A model generated the notes under the pieces. It saw nothing but the letters and a program-made list of their open reading frames with translations. It had not been told where the DNA came from and did no database searches. Made by a program: the position numbers and the translations under genes. From Taenia hydatigena (Eukaryota; Platyhelminthes; Cestoda; Cyclophyllidea; Taeniidae): a DNA stretch of 64,000 nt. The stretch spans positions 21,220,967 through 21,284,966 of the forward strand of contig JADWOT020000006.1 of NCBI GenBank assembly GCA_036345935.2, read 5' to 3'. Of the stretch, positions 43,301-55,358 are shown piece after piece (within the stretch, counting starts at the first letter, position 1; each line of letters starts with the position of its first letter).

Positions 43301-46300
43301 CTTGAAGATTATCATCAGGAGAACAGGAAGAATGAACTAAGGGGGTACGTCCCTCCCATTCCTTCTGAAAGTGTACACCTTTCCGCGGGAAATTTTGCTG
43401 CACTCGCAATGCCTTGCCGAGTAATTATCGTTTCAAGAAGATAGATCTCGCCTGTAGTAAATTGCCGGGAGGAAACCAATGCTATGTTCGCCACGCATGC
43501 AAGAGCCATTTTGGCTCACAAATAAGTCGGCGCATGGCCTTACTTTTCACTACTGATGCGGATATTAACCAATAGTTTGGCCATCACCTACGTTACTTAT
43601 GACTATAATTTGACCTTGGCAACACTTCATTATTTCCAAGATTAGAAGCTCTTCTCCAATACAATACGCCTTCCTAAGTAGTGGACTTCTTCTTCCCTTC
43701 TGGAGAAATGGCGATTTGGGAGACACTTTTGCACGTAGTGTAGAGAGCCCACCGCGGAAGATAAAAAAGCGACACCACATTCCACTAATCTAACGCCCGT
43801 GTGCAGAAAGAACTCTACAGGTTAGCTCATTTCAAAATTATCAGGAAAGTGGAAAAAAAGTTAACCAATCAATACGAGGAAGAAAAGTACAAATTAGTTA
43901 GTTTGTTTCCTGAAAAAAATAAAGATAAAGCGGTGGACGATTGTTTGAAATACAAGTGCATGAGGAGTAGAAACTTTCTCCTGACCTTACAAAAAAACAC
44001 GCGACTGGAAAATCGCATCATCTTTAGAATTAACAGGTGTAATCAACCTATTTCGTTGACAGAACCATCAGAGATTTACATGAGATTTACGTACCCTACA
44101 AAACCTAACATGGAGCATCTTTTTCTTCTTTAATATTTGAAGAAATAGCAGAGGTGTTCAAATAGGCCCACGACTTTTCGTTTCACAAATAAGAGAAATC
44201 AAGAGGCACAAAAAACACTACCTTGCTGCTTTAAATACCAGCCATGGAGCAGGTTCGGGATAAGATTGATCAGGTATAGAAAGGATATTTGATATGAGCC
44301 ACCTACTCGACATTTCACACCCCTATGAATGTATGCGGTTACCAATGCCACATGAGGATTCATCACTAGTGCAATTCCGTCAAACGATCAGGTGTTTCAC
44401 CCGCAGGCTGACCATTGAATGACGGTTATGCATGAGAAACCAGGACTACTACCACTATCACCCCCGAAATTACCATTGATGTACAGACGTACGACCGGCC
44501 ATTCATCCTTGAACTTTGAAATCATTTAAACTAATTATGTGTCTGATCACGAATGATCATCTCATCGCCTACATGAACCGTACTTCAAGGCTTCATTGAA
44601 CAAGGTAGTAGGTATCTGAGGCCTCGGAATTAGTACTTCAACTTATTCATAACCACAAATTGTTGTTTGTCACCTTAATTGAAAGTGTAGGATGTGAAGT
44701 GACCCACATATACCATGTGCTCCGGTCATTAGCAGCAGTAGTAATAGTTGTGAATAGGCCACGCCTGCTTCTTGCCATAGCCTGCAGTACCACTACGGTA
44801 ATAACGGGAAAGATTAGGCGGAGCAGTATCCCCTCACCTCATTATCACACGAAAATTTTTTTGTAGAGAGGCTATGCAACATGAGATCTTGTGTTACCTT
44901 TCTCCACTGGGAAGAACCCTTTCTTGTAAATTTTCTTCCACGGTTGAAGGGGTCTACCAATTGGATGAATGTCATTCCTACTTATGGTTTGCCTTTGAGC
45001 AAGTAAACAATTTAAAGGGAACAATTGCTCATTCAGTTTATTACACGCAAAGGAAATATAGCCTTCTGAGCTCAAATTGGCATCCCATAAATTTGGGACG
45101 GAGGTAGTAAGAGGCTTGTTTGAAAAAATTTAACCATAAGTTCGTTACACTACGCAGAGCAACCCACTTCTCACCACAAATCAGTCAATAAGCCAAAAAA
45201 CACTCCTCTTTCTAGGAGCAAGTGAAGGAGTGACGAAAAAATTGACAGTATCTAAGGGTTAACGCTGCCTGTTGTAAATGTATGACATTCAGATACTCCC
45301 GTGCGTAGTGGACCCCGCGACTTTTCCTTTCCCAGTTGACGTAGGAGCAAACCAATTGCTTCATCATCACATACGTTAATTAACAGTAATTTTCTGGCTA
45401 AAATGGCACATGAGAGGTGTCTGCAGGATTTCAATTGAATTAAACTCGATTTTCAGGGCAGGAAAAATCAAATTACACTCATAAGGTCCAACCAACTTCT
45501 CACGATACAAAGTCGACGATTCAGAATGAGAGGGGAGAGAGTGGTGATCTGGGTCGGCAGACTGATGCATTTTTATCTACCTCTTATGTTGTATGCACGA
45601 GGACTTACGTAGATTTGCCAAATCCCGCCTTCGCAAAGTTACAAAAAGCCATTGGGAGGTGGTACACTACACGCACGCTTTTGGTGTACCGAAGGGGCGA
45701 ATGATTGGTCTCAGGTAATACGCATGCAAATCTATGTTGCCCAAAAAGGACGAACACGGATTTCAAACGACAACAATCAAAACGCACCTCAGGGCCCATG
45801 AGGATACGCTGAAGGATCTTCACAATATACTTGCACGCCGAGATGCAGGCCGTGTGAGCTACCTTGGGCGGGAGATGGGTAAATGCGGCGAAGGTAGAGG
45901 CCAGCCAAGCCATCATGTCGACCATGTACTCGCTAGTGCGCGGATTGTCATCCTCGCTCATGGCATCCGGTAGTTGATCGAGAGGCAGAGTACCCTCCCC
46001 GGGACCTCCAAAGATACCATCGTAGGAGGCAAGGCTGCAGAACTCCTCGATACGCGAGTTTAGGTGGGTATATATCTGGGTCTCAGCACGGGCTCGACAG
46101 TCACGAAAAAGAGAGACACCGTAGAGGTGGGAGCGCGAGGGTTGCACCTCGTCCGGCTGGGAGGCTATAAGAGCTAGTATGTCGACAGCCTAAGAGGTGG
46201 GATATCAGGTGGTTACTGCCAGCAATGGTTTCTGGAGATAAAAAGATGAGATCATTTTCCATCGATTTGGTTATCTTAAAACTCAACCAATCTACCTATA

Positions 46301-49300
46301 GCACAACTTTGTACGACTATTCAACATAAACTAATAAGGAATACATGTCACATGTTTGTGACATCAATAGCAAGTATGTCAAAAACACTTCTCGAATTAC
46401 AAACAGAATAAGGTCGTGCTCAAATGGAACGCTGACTAAATGAAAAGTCAGCCACTCAGTAGCGCAGAAGCCTCTGGTGTCAACAGTCCGGCCAGGATGA
46501 GGACCAAGAAGCCTTTCTATCGATGAATTAAGTCGATGACCCCAATTCTTCAAAACACTGTTACGGTGGTCAAAGGCTATTGGTATGGGGTTCCCATATA
46601 CTGTTTTATTAGATGAAGTTTCCCACGCATGTGCCCATTGACGTAGGGAATACACACGCTGTAGAGCAATGGAAGGAAAGTTGAGCCTCACGATGCCGCT
46701 CGACCAACAGATCCATCAAAGTATGAGAAAGCACCTCAAGATAGACAGAATCACTGTGTGACTGGCTGGTTGTTTTGAGAGGTCCTAAAACCTAGGCATT
46801 AGTATCCACGAAGTGAAACTATGCAGCAGAATAATAGTTGAATCTGCTCTAAATTGAATACCAGCCTTCCGTCCCCATTTTGCGTTGATAACAAAGCTGC
46901 TTCTTAATCATTATACCCTATAAAAGCATTAAAGGATACCTCAAGCGCTACATTGTTTCGTAAGAGTGATAACAGAAGTCCTCTGCCTTTTTACCTCATC
47001 ATCTTGATCTTCAACCACCATCGTCGTTGCTGATGCTGGTGAGAAGAACTTGGGTCTTGCATGCTTGTGTAGGTACGTCTGCAGGTGCTCGCACGCACCC
47101 TCCAACTCCGACAAATTGATCGTCAGTTGGATGAGCCGCAATAGATTCGTCTCTGCCGCTTCTAGAGTGGTATTTAGAAGAGCAGCGAGGCAGTCAGTGA
47201 AAAGGACATTGGTAGCACGATTCAAAGAGTCCTCCAATTCCGTCCAGGACATATCGGCGGAGGGCGCCGCGATAAATTGGGCCGAGGCGTCGATGTAGTC
47301 ACGCACCGCAGCGTATATTTGCGGCACCATGGGCGAGAAGACTAAGGAGCGCGGGTAGGCCTGCGTAGTGAATTCCACCGATTGGCAATAGGGGTAGGCG
47401 GTTAGTTCAGGGGTTAGGTCGGAAGCAGATTCTAGTCGAATTGCAGTGTAGTTGTCGTTCTTAAAAATCTCCTCAAACCTGTGGAACACAATTTGTTTTC
47501 AGACAATTTCAGCCTTCGGTGAGTCAATTTTGGCATGCTACCCTTCAACAGTCTCGCCCATCCGTTGATAATGGAACTGGTTCCGAACCCATTTCTATGG
47601 AACTCTCACTATCTGATGATGCAATTCTGGCTAAAAGCCAGCTATGCCAGTGTTGATGATAGGTGGGTCCTCCTGCATCCCCGGACTTGGGAACTTTGCA
47701 TTTATTCCTTTTAAACCACGTCAATATATTAGAGAGCTACACCACCCCTAGATGTAACTGAGGGTTCAGATGGATTATACCTACCTATTCACCTATCAAA
47801 TTGAAGGGGTATTACCAAGCCTACCATAAGACCGAGAGATCACTGTCTTATAACAGTCAACATAATCGAGGCATCGGGAACACATGAATCCCTGATCTGT
47901 GTCGAATCCCCCTCATGCATGGCTTAAGACTTACCGATTTCTCCACTGATCAATAAGTAGGTGGCTAAACTGCCTCCTCACCGACTCCAACATCTCATTC
48001 AGTCCAGCCGTATGGAATCCGAGGTTAACCATAGTTCTCTCAAAGAGCACACAATGATGCTTAAGACTTAACAACTCCCCAGTGGTCGTGCAGCCCGATG
48101 CGTTGCGAGCGATAATTTTGGTCAGTCGTGGTACCAGTGTGCCCCAAAGATCCGCCAGATAAGATTGGTAATAAGAAGCCGCTGCGGCTGCATCAGATTC
48201 TCCGCTTGCTGCTGCGCCAGGCATGGTGTGACGCAGATAGTCATCCACCAGGAAGAATCCTACCACCCGGCTGAAGAACTCACTGTAGTTCCGCAGGCTT
48301 GACTGAAAGGCAATACGGATTGTCCGTTGCCTTATGGATAGGCACCATGCAAGCATTTGTGGATCTGCGTTTTGATCAACCACAGTCATCATCCTAACGA
48401 CACCATCAACGTCATGTACATGCGACAACCTCACTCTCCTGTCTGAGTCCGCATGTCACACGTGACACGCTGCCATACCGAATATACTGAATAGCACATA
48501 GTAACATTGTCCTATGAAGAAGTATAGTCAAGACAACAATTTACAAACGCTCTCAAAACCCGAGAGAAGATCGAACCACTGCAGCCAAGATGTTTTCATG
48601 TCCTACTAATCAAACCAACACTGACCAACTCAGCCGCTGCTCAAAGATTGGAAAAGCGGTAATTGACCTCCTGGGGCCGAGAGAACAGCTTATATCAACT
48701 TTTCCGTTGTAAATTCAACCAATTTATCTGCTACAGGATTAGGCGCAGCCACCTACCATGAAGTGATAAGGAATACCTACCACATGTGTGTGAAGTGAGG
48801 CTCAGACAAGAAAAGCTGGACGTCATGCACATGACGTGTCAAGATATCGTCATGTTATGCAATTGAACAGCCATGACGATAACCACCTTGGATAGATATC
48901 ACCAAGACGGTAAGTCAACTCTTCAGTCTTTGTCCCATTGGTACGTCAAACATGTCCCGGTGGTTAAGACCGTGTCTCTTGAACGCCTGCCGAGGCAACG
49001 CAAGCTTTACCGCTTTAGATGGTGCTAGCGAAGTTTCAAGGAATCGCCTGTTTTCTACCTATTGTAGCATCTAGAAAGTACTTCGAATGTCCAATAAATG
49101 TATAAAAACAACGAGGGTCTGAAAAACGAAAGGGATTCACCGTAAAACGGTAACAAAACGATGCAAATGCGATGTTAAAAATGAAGAGATGAAACATGAG
49201 ATTTACTACCAAGGTCTTTGCAAGTAGATAAGTTTAAAACACAGAGACGTTATTCAACCAAGCAGAGTGATTAATATTCACAAGAGAGGCTTCAAGATCA

Positions 49301-52073
49301 AATCACCGTAAACAACTTTCGTAGAACATTCACGCCTCAATGATGCTGGGGTCAAACGGAAACTTGCGTCAATGTCGATGATAGAGATGATATCTGCTTG
49401 GAGAAACTAACGTGACCTGCAATGAATGGCAAGACTTAATCTGTCTACCGATCACAACATTAGTAATTTTGGTGATCTCCCAAATCACGTATATTAAATG
49501 GACAATTGTAAGAATCTGATCGCTTAGTATGAGAACAGTTAATCTAATACGACCTTAATCGAGAGGTGAGTAGGTATTGCCAACATAAAACATTCTGCAT
49601 CACATCGAAAAAATTGATGCAAAAGCATAACCCTTTATCTCGCGTTAACCCTGCTTAAAACTGGCATCCGTGTCGCACGTCTTAAAAACCGCCACACTGA
49701 TGAGCGAGGTACTGGACCAGCCTCTGCGTCAATGAGTCTGTTTTTTTTTCACAAAAAAAGCGTTAGCGAATCTTACGAAAAAAAAGTACAGTGGAAACAG
49801 AGCAAACAATGCATCGATTGGCAGTAAGATTCCGTGCGTTTACAGGTTGCTGAGGCGATGAGGTTGGATTATTAAGTGAGGATGAAATAGATGGTAAATT
49901 CACCGATTGAGGGCAATAGAGAAAACGAACCTGTTGAGATGGCGACAAACTGAGAATGAGTTGGCATTGCTTTCGCCTCTGAGTGAAGTAGTAGTGCTCA
50001 AACTCCGACCTCTCTCCTGAGACACTATGGATGTGCAGACATCGGTAAATTGGCCCAAAGTTGATCAAATTCTCAATGTTGTTCTTTGCACTGCGCCAAT
50101 AAGCTCCACTTCCTCCATTAACGCCTTTTCCATCAAAGTCTAAGCGTTTTGTTGAGGCCTGGGCCAACTCTTCCAGCTCAGCCTCCACAACGTCTTCGAG
50201 AATGAAAAGATGAGAACGAGTGAAAATAGGTCTAGAAGGTGCAATCACAGGGAATGGGACAACGGAGGAGCTATACAACATGGATGCAGCGACTGTAAGA
50301 CAGTATAACTACCAAAGGCCCTACGGCGAGGCGTGTATTTCCATCACCCGGGATTAGGTCCCTACCTCTTCCGCTCACTAGAGGGTGACCCAGGTGCCAG
50401 GTGATGTGAACCATCATTCCGAAGACCCTTTGTACGGACATTATAAAACAGTCCAGATAATTTCTTAGTTTTATCCATTTGCTAAGTTAAACTTCACTGT
50501 TAATGATCCATGGGTAGATTTGTATCCGCTGCCTCCGATGTGACCTCTCATCTGACAAATAACTCGCTTGTGATTAAGAAAATCAGGAGAGAACATTGCA
50601 GCCAAATCTTTTACTAACGTTTTGTGCCAAGCAAGCACTATGGGTGTTACGCACAATCAGACTATTTGCGACGCCCGACAGTGTAATGAGAAGCCAAACT
50701 TGCTAGAAATATACAGAAATACTCTTCCTAAACGACAGTGGAAAGGGCAATCGCCACACAAGTCAAAATTTCCACACCGACTGGATTGTTTTAGCACTGA
50801 CTCAAAGGATGCAATCTAATTAAGTCAGTACGCAACGCATTTATCGCAGCCAATCCAAGTTATAAATAATTCAGAAGGACCACAAAATGTGACAGCTTTT
50901 TGAGGTGAAAAAAAACGAAAAGAAAGCGCTGAACGCCAAAAAGAGACAACAAAAAGTGGTAATCTTTACTTTCGTCATCCCAACCAAAACAGCGAATATT
51001 GCGCTGGAGAAAGCTAGAGGCTAGAAATAAACGATTTTCAGAAAAAAAAACTCTTATTTGAGAAGTGACATTTCAAGCATAAAAGAGAGTAAATGTCTTA
51101 CTCATTCGGTTCTGCTGAAAGACATTGTGCGGTGTGGCTGTTGTGTGTGATTGTTGCGCTTGTGAAGATTGAAGATCCGAATCATCACAATCGGAGGAAG
51201 ACTTTTTCGTTTTCATTACTTTTACTTCACCCCCAGCCTTTCCAGTGGGAGCTTTCGGGTTATCAAAAAACTCCTCCCGCATTCCCATCTTCTCTGCAGT
51301 CTGGTGCATAGCAATAGCACCAAGACGAATAGAGTGCTTTCGGATTTCCTCCAAAAAGTCCGTCAACTGAGCCAGACTGGCTGACTAAAAAGATGTGGCC
51401 TGAATGACAATGTAAGAACTTACTTTAATCTCGGCTCTCAGTTCAGGAATGCGTTTCGCAAGGACCTGAGAGAAGGCGAAAGATTGAATGGACTTGAGCT
51501 GATAGTGTTCCAGATATTCAAGAGACTTCAGAGCGTGGTAGTACCGACCTTCTGCAATACACTTCTCGACTTTTTCGTATTGATCCAGAACAGGGAGGCT
51601 TGTTCGGAGCGCTGCAATACACTGATCAATGCGACTGATTGTTGCGTGGGTAGCTGTAAGAGCTTCGCTAGACTCATTTAACTATCGATCAGAATTGGAT
51701 AAGTGAGCATACAAAAAAGCAATACCTTCCAGACGCTGCTCTCAACATTGGCTCGAATTTGACGGAGAGTTTCTTGCAGCTCCTCTGCCTTCTCTTGCAT
51801 TAGCATCAACTCCTGAACGGACTCAACAAAACTCTCATAATTGTGACTACAGGTTTTTTCGATTTCTAGCTCTCGATCTGCAACTCTTTCATCAAGACGG
51901 GCAATAAAATTGGCAATAAGTTCGCCCGTTGGACCACCTTGTCCAGCTTCATAGGCAGCCACTTCGTATTCTCGAAGCTTACGGATAACATTAGCACAAG
52001 AGCCACTGCTGCCAGATTCTAATTCGTCTAAGAGGGCAGAAAAGTCTATGGGTCCTAATGCGGCCTCAGTCAT
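40392..52073 (-). CDS. EXOC6: Exocyst complex component 6 (Sec15)
   Basis: Sec15 is the exocyst subunit that links Rab GTPases on secretory vesicles to the tethering complex at the plasma membrane. Exons, all GT-AG and phase-consistent: 51726-52073, 51424-51681, 51102-51384, 49931-50292, 47935-48302, 46995-47478, 45788-46189, 42543-42741, 40392-40600. The product is 970 residues; human EXOC6 is about 800. Family blocks appear in the right order: RLDERVADRELEIEKTCSHNYESFV near the N-terminus, SLPVLDQYEKVEKCI and RYYHALKSLEYLE, LTDFLEEIRKHS, FGPIYRCLHIHSV then YYFTQRRKQ, YSEFFSRVVGFFLVDDYLRH, NLSELEGACEHLQTYL, IYTHLNSRIEEF, FAAFTHLPPKVAHTACISACKYI, SELRQLLELVRNNEW, and the basic C-terminal helix. 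Extra length lies mainly around exons 3-4 (Ser/Lys/Gln-rich linker) and the exon 6-7 junction. The first two introns are only 44 and 39 nt, whereas introns 7 and 8 are 3.0 and 1.9 kb. It diverges from the PITP gene. Confidence 0.94.
40601..42542. other. EXOC6 intron 8
   Basis: A 1.9-kb intron inside the coding sequence. It contains a 139-codon open frame on the opposite strand (40899-41318, +) with protein-like composition but no family I recognise. A part near 41940-42240 has mixed coding-like words broken by stops in every frame, which could be a decayed element. I see no transposase or reverse transcriptase motif. Confidence 0.5.
42742..45787. other. EXOC6 intron 7
   Basis: A 3.0-kb intron. 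It holds a lysine-rich 110-codon open frame on the opposite strand (43801-44133, +) and a possible hairpin at 43236-43266 (CTACCT and CCGACT pairing with AGTCGG and AGGTAG around a GCAA loop). The rest is featureless to the eye. The intron ends in a normal acceptor before exon 8 at 42741. Confidence 0.5.
43801..44133 (+). other. Lys-rich open frame in EXOC6 intron 7
   Basis: This 110-codon frame starts with a GTG codon as listed; an in-frame stop lies 15 nt upstream, and no ATG precedes the lysine-rich part. It encodes basic, helix-like sequence (KIIRKVEKKLTNQYEEEKYKL, then VDDCLKYKCMRSRNFLLTLQ). Codon composition is A-rich, unlike the exons of EXOC6. I do not recognise a family. It could be a fragment of an old mobile element or a chance frame in A-rich DNA. 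Confidence 0.2.
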
Positions 52074-55000
52074 AGAAATTCAGGGCAAGATTAGAATTGA
52101 TTAAGGTGTTTTATGGCTTTGTCCACGTTTTCGGTAACTTCAAAAGCAAAAAGGCTTTTTGACACATCAGTAGAGTCAAAACGTAGTTTCACCACCTTTA
52201 TGTCCCAAAAAATAATGCTTTAATGGAAAAGTTACCTGAAGAATTTTTACACGAATCCTTCTGTAATAGAGGAGTCCTTAATGGATGCAAGAACTGAATA
52301 TTTTTTAAAACTATCCCACGTAAAGGAATCCAAGCTATAGATACCCGCTGCCATAAAATACAACAGACATCAATACCACAACCAACTTCCGACGGTGTAT
52401 GGAAGATGTGGATTGATGTGCAAATAGCTAAATGCGCAAGTGAGGTGAGAAGTTAGCCAATAAACAGTAAGAACTGGTCAAAGTAATGTATTTTATATGA
52501 TCAATCAAGTATCATGATAAAAATAAGCAACGAGTCTAGACGATAAACACTGAATTGCATTTATTCAAGCGAAATCGTCATCCCGATACACCCTTCACAA
52601 CAATGCTGAGAAAGATCAAGGATTGTCAATTAATTGATTAAATTTCTACATGGCGTTATCAGTAGCGTGTTTTATGACAAAAAGCTTATCTTGCTAGAGC
52701 CAGTTGTAAATCTTTACAACTTATCTCAAAAGTTTTCAAATAAAACAGAAAACGGTAGGTCACTGCAGAATACTAGAGTTGAATACATATATTCAACGGA
52801 CAGAGGGAAATAAGCTGCTGGCATGGCTTGGAGGCCGGCCTACGCAGCCAGGGCAATATGACCACCCCTGTGACTCTGACCGAAACTGGTGGTTCAAACA
52901 AACAAAGTATTACACTGCCCCTCTCCTCTATCGAGCATCGTCCTCGACGCGCCCCTTGATAGATCTTCCATGCCAGCCACCACAACGTAGTCAGTGCTGC
53001 AAGAAGCACCCACGAGCTAACCATGCCAGTCGCCGACATTCGACGCGATTGAGGCGGTGCTTGACACCAATATCAGTGATCCCTCATGGCAGTGCATTAA
53101 ACTTGGAGTCTCGTTTAACTTGGGAACAGAGTTCAGAATAAGTGGTTCTGTCGACCATCAGTATGTCCGTAGGGAGGCGTTAACACGCCGATCTCCTTAA
53201 GCAGGTATATTAGAGGGTAATCTTTGGAAAGAAACTTTTCAGGTGGTCCGTGGCTAGTGTCGCTTCAGTTGTTGATAGCTTCCTTGTAAAACACGGAGAT
53301 GGAGTAGATGCCGAAGGTCAACGTCGTTCTTAGCCCTTCTGCTATGGTATGTCAGACATGCTCCCATCCGTAGCACATGCACTTCTTTCGCACCGCTGCA
53401 ATATGCCGCGCGCGGTAGAGATCGTGATAGAAACCCTATAGAGTCGGGCAAAAGAAGGCAGAATACTAGGGTGGAATATATATATTCAACGGGCAAAAGA
53501 AATGAGCTGTTGGTATGGCCCGAAAGCTAGCCTACGCAGCTAAGACAATATGGCCACCTCTGTGTCTCTGACCAAATCGGCAGTCCAAACAGACAAAGTA
53601 TTACACGTAGCTGCATGAGATCTTCTTAAGAGTAAAAAAATAGATGATAATTAGGCAAGGCATATGCGTTCAAAATACAATAGATGGTGAAGCTTCTGCT
53701 GTGACTATTAAGACAGCCTATCAGTCAAAAGCCTAAGGGCGAAGAAACAGCAGAGCCATTTACCGAAAAAAGTTTGTTAAGCAAACATCCTATGTATTAC
53801 ATACCAAACTACTTTCTTAAGCATCGGCTTCTGCTCTCCTTACGGTCAACCTTCTAGGTCAGCCATCACATAATAAGCAGTGCTGCAGTACTAGTCATCA
53901 AACTTCCATACTTTAGGTAATTTAATTGGATCCGCGATTTCATTCTGAATGAGGACTGAATTTAGGGATGGGCACTTACACTGATTATCCCGCATGTCCA
54001 TAGCTAATCGCTGGAACACTGACCTAAAACCATATTAATGCAAGAGAAAGTTGAATTTTACACATTTGTCTCTGTTACTTTATTCTTACATCAGAGCTGT
54101 GCAGCCACATATAGCTAGGCTCTAGTTAGCCAGTATAACCGAGGAGGAAGCAATGTCAACTGACTTTATCGATATTTTTTGCAGACATGGTCAGCAGCTC
54201 TGCGAGGAAACGATCCAAGTTGTTCCACGACTAGTGTCTCTGTAGCGTTCTGAGGATCTCTTGAGGCAAAAGAAGGCAGAATACTAGAGTAGAACATATA
54301 TTCAACAGACAGAGGAAAATGTACTGCTGGTATGACTAGGAGGTCAGCCTACGCAGCTAGGGCAATATGGCCATTGACGGGGACAGAAGTAATTAGCAGA
54401 CTTTCTGCTCTGAGTTACCAAAAATTCTATCGTCCATGGAATGTGCACTTCTTCTATCCTGCTTAGAGTTATCATCCATTAGTTTGATTTTCGCTGTCAC
54501 CATTGTAGCGTCCCGCGACTGCCCTGCAAATAAAAAGCCATAATACTCTGAGTTGAACAACTAACATGGCCCAGTAACCGGTCTCCTTAGTAAGGGTAGG
54601 ATGGTTATGAAGTAAATGATTTCTTTACTAAAGTAAAAACTAAACAATCAGCTTATCACAATGGGCACTTAAGGTTATACTGCAGCCCCCCGAGAACTTC
54701 CATAAGGTGAATACAGCCACAGTTTGAACAGCTTACCTATATTTTGCATAAATTATAGATTAAAGCTGTTAGTCATCTCTTCAGACAAAATATTTGATGA
54801 CGGGTGTTTAAGGAAACTCCTTTTTAAATCTAAGAGATAAACAACCAAAGTACTACAGAACTTCCGCTGAACTTTGGGTCTTTCAGGCCATGCGTGAAGG
54901 CCCTTATTCCTCCAGATCTTCTGCACCCTGGTGGTATGTATTCTATGCAGATGATAAAAATTTTAGAAAAAGATTTTGGCCGCTACACGAAAAATACTTA

Positions 55001-55358
55001 TTTTGACATGCACACGCACATTCCTTAATTTGTTGTGCTTTTTTAATTACTAGTCATAAAGAGGCTCTGGCTCTGCCTAAGTGACATCTCTCTGTGTTGT
55101 CTTGACCCAAAGGGATGGAAATATAGCATCTGATTTTTACTAAAATGCAATTAAAGCCCACAAATGGATAAAATGGTTCCTAGTGTGTACAAATCACTTT
55201 CAAGCAGCTTTTAAAGCACCCATTGCAACAATGTTGCAGTTTTATTTTAAACGCTTTAGATGAAATTGTTTGCAGTTTTTTGTTATTTGTTTAACTAATG
55301 TCATCGCAAGTTAATGCGGCCTCTTTCGCATTAGCGCCCCCTTTGTACATCTGACAAA
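52074..55358. promoter_or_regulatory. Divergent intergenic region of EXOC6 and PITP
   Basis: This is 3.3 kb between two start codons that point away from each other, so both promoters must lie here. The middle is occupied by a run of diverged tandem repeat units from about 52767 to 54600, listed separately. The remaining flanks (52074-52766 and 54601-55358) are A+T-rich and show nothing I can identify. No certain TATA box or initiator is visible. Confidence 0.5.
52767..54600 (-). repeat. About four diverged tandem repeat units
   Basis: Unit heads share AGAATACTAG followed by ATATATTCAAC, a block around GCTGGCATGGC, and CCTACGCAGC..GG.CAATATGGCCA. They begin at about 52767, 53457, 54277 and, more decayed, 54540, all in one direction. 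Inside the units, later blocks recur in order: CAGTGCTGCA (52996 and 53878), CTAGTGTC.CT (53253 and 54231), GTGCACTTCTT-like words (53377 and 54448), and AAAGAAGGCAGAATACT at unit junctions. The second unit is longer, apparently through an insertion near 53610-53845. On the minus strand units keep coding-like frames: 53254-53496 with PVEYIYSTLVFCLLLP, and 52773-53039 beginning MSATGMVSSWVLLAALTTLW, which resembles a membrane segment. The family is not one I can name. Confidence 0.65.
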
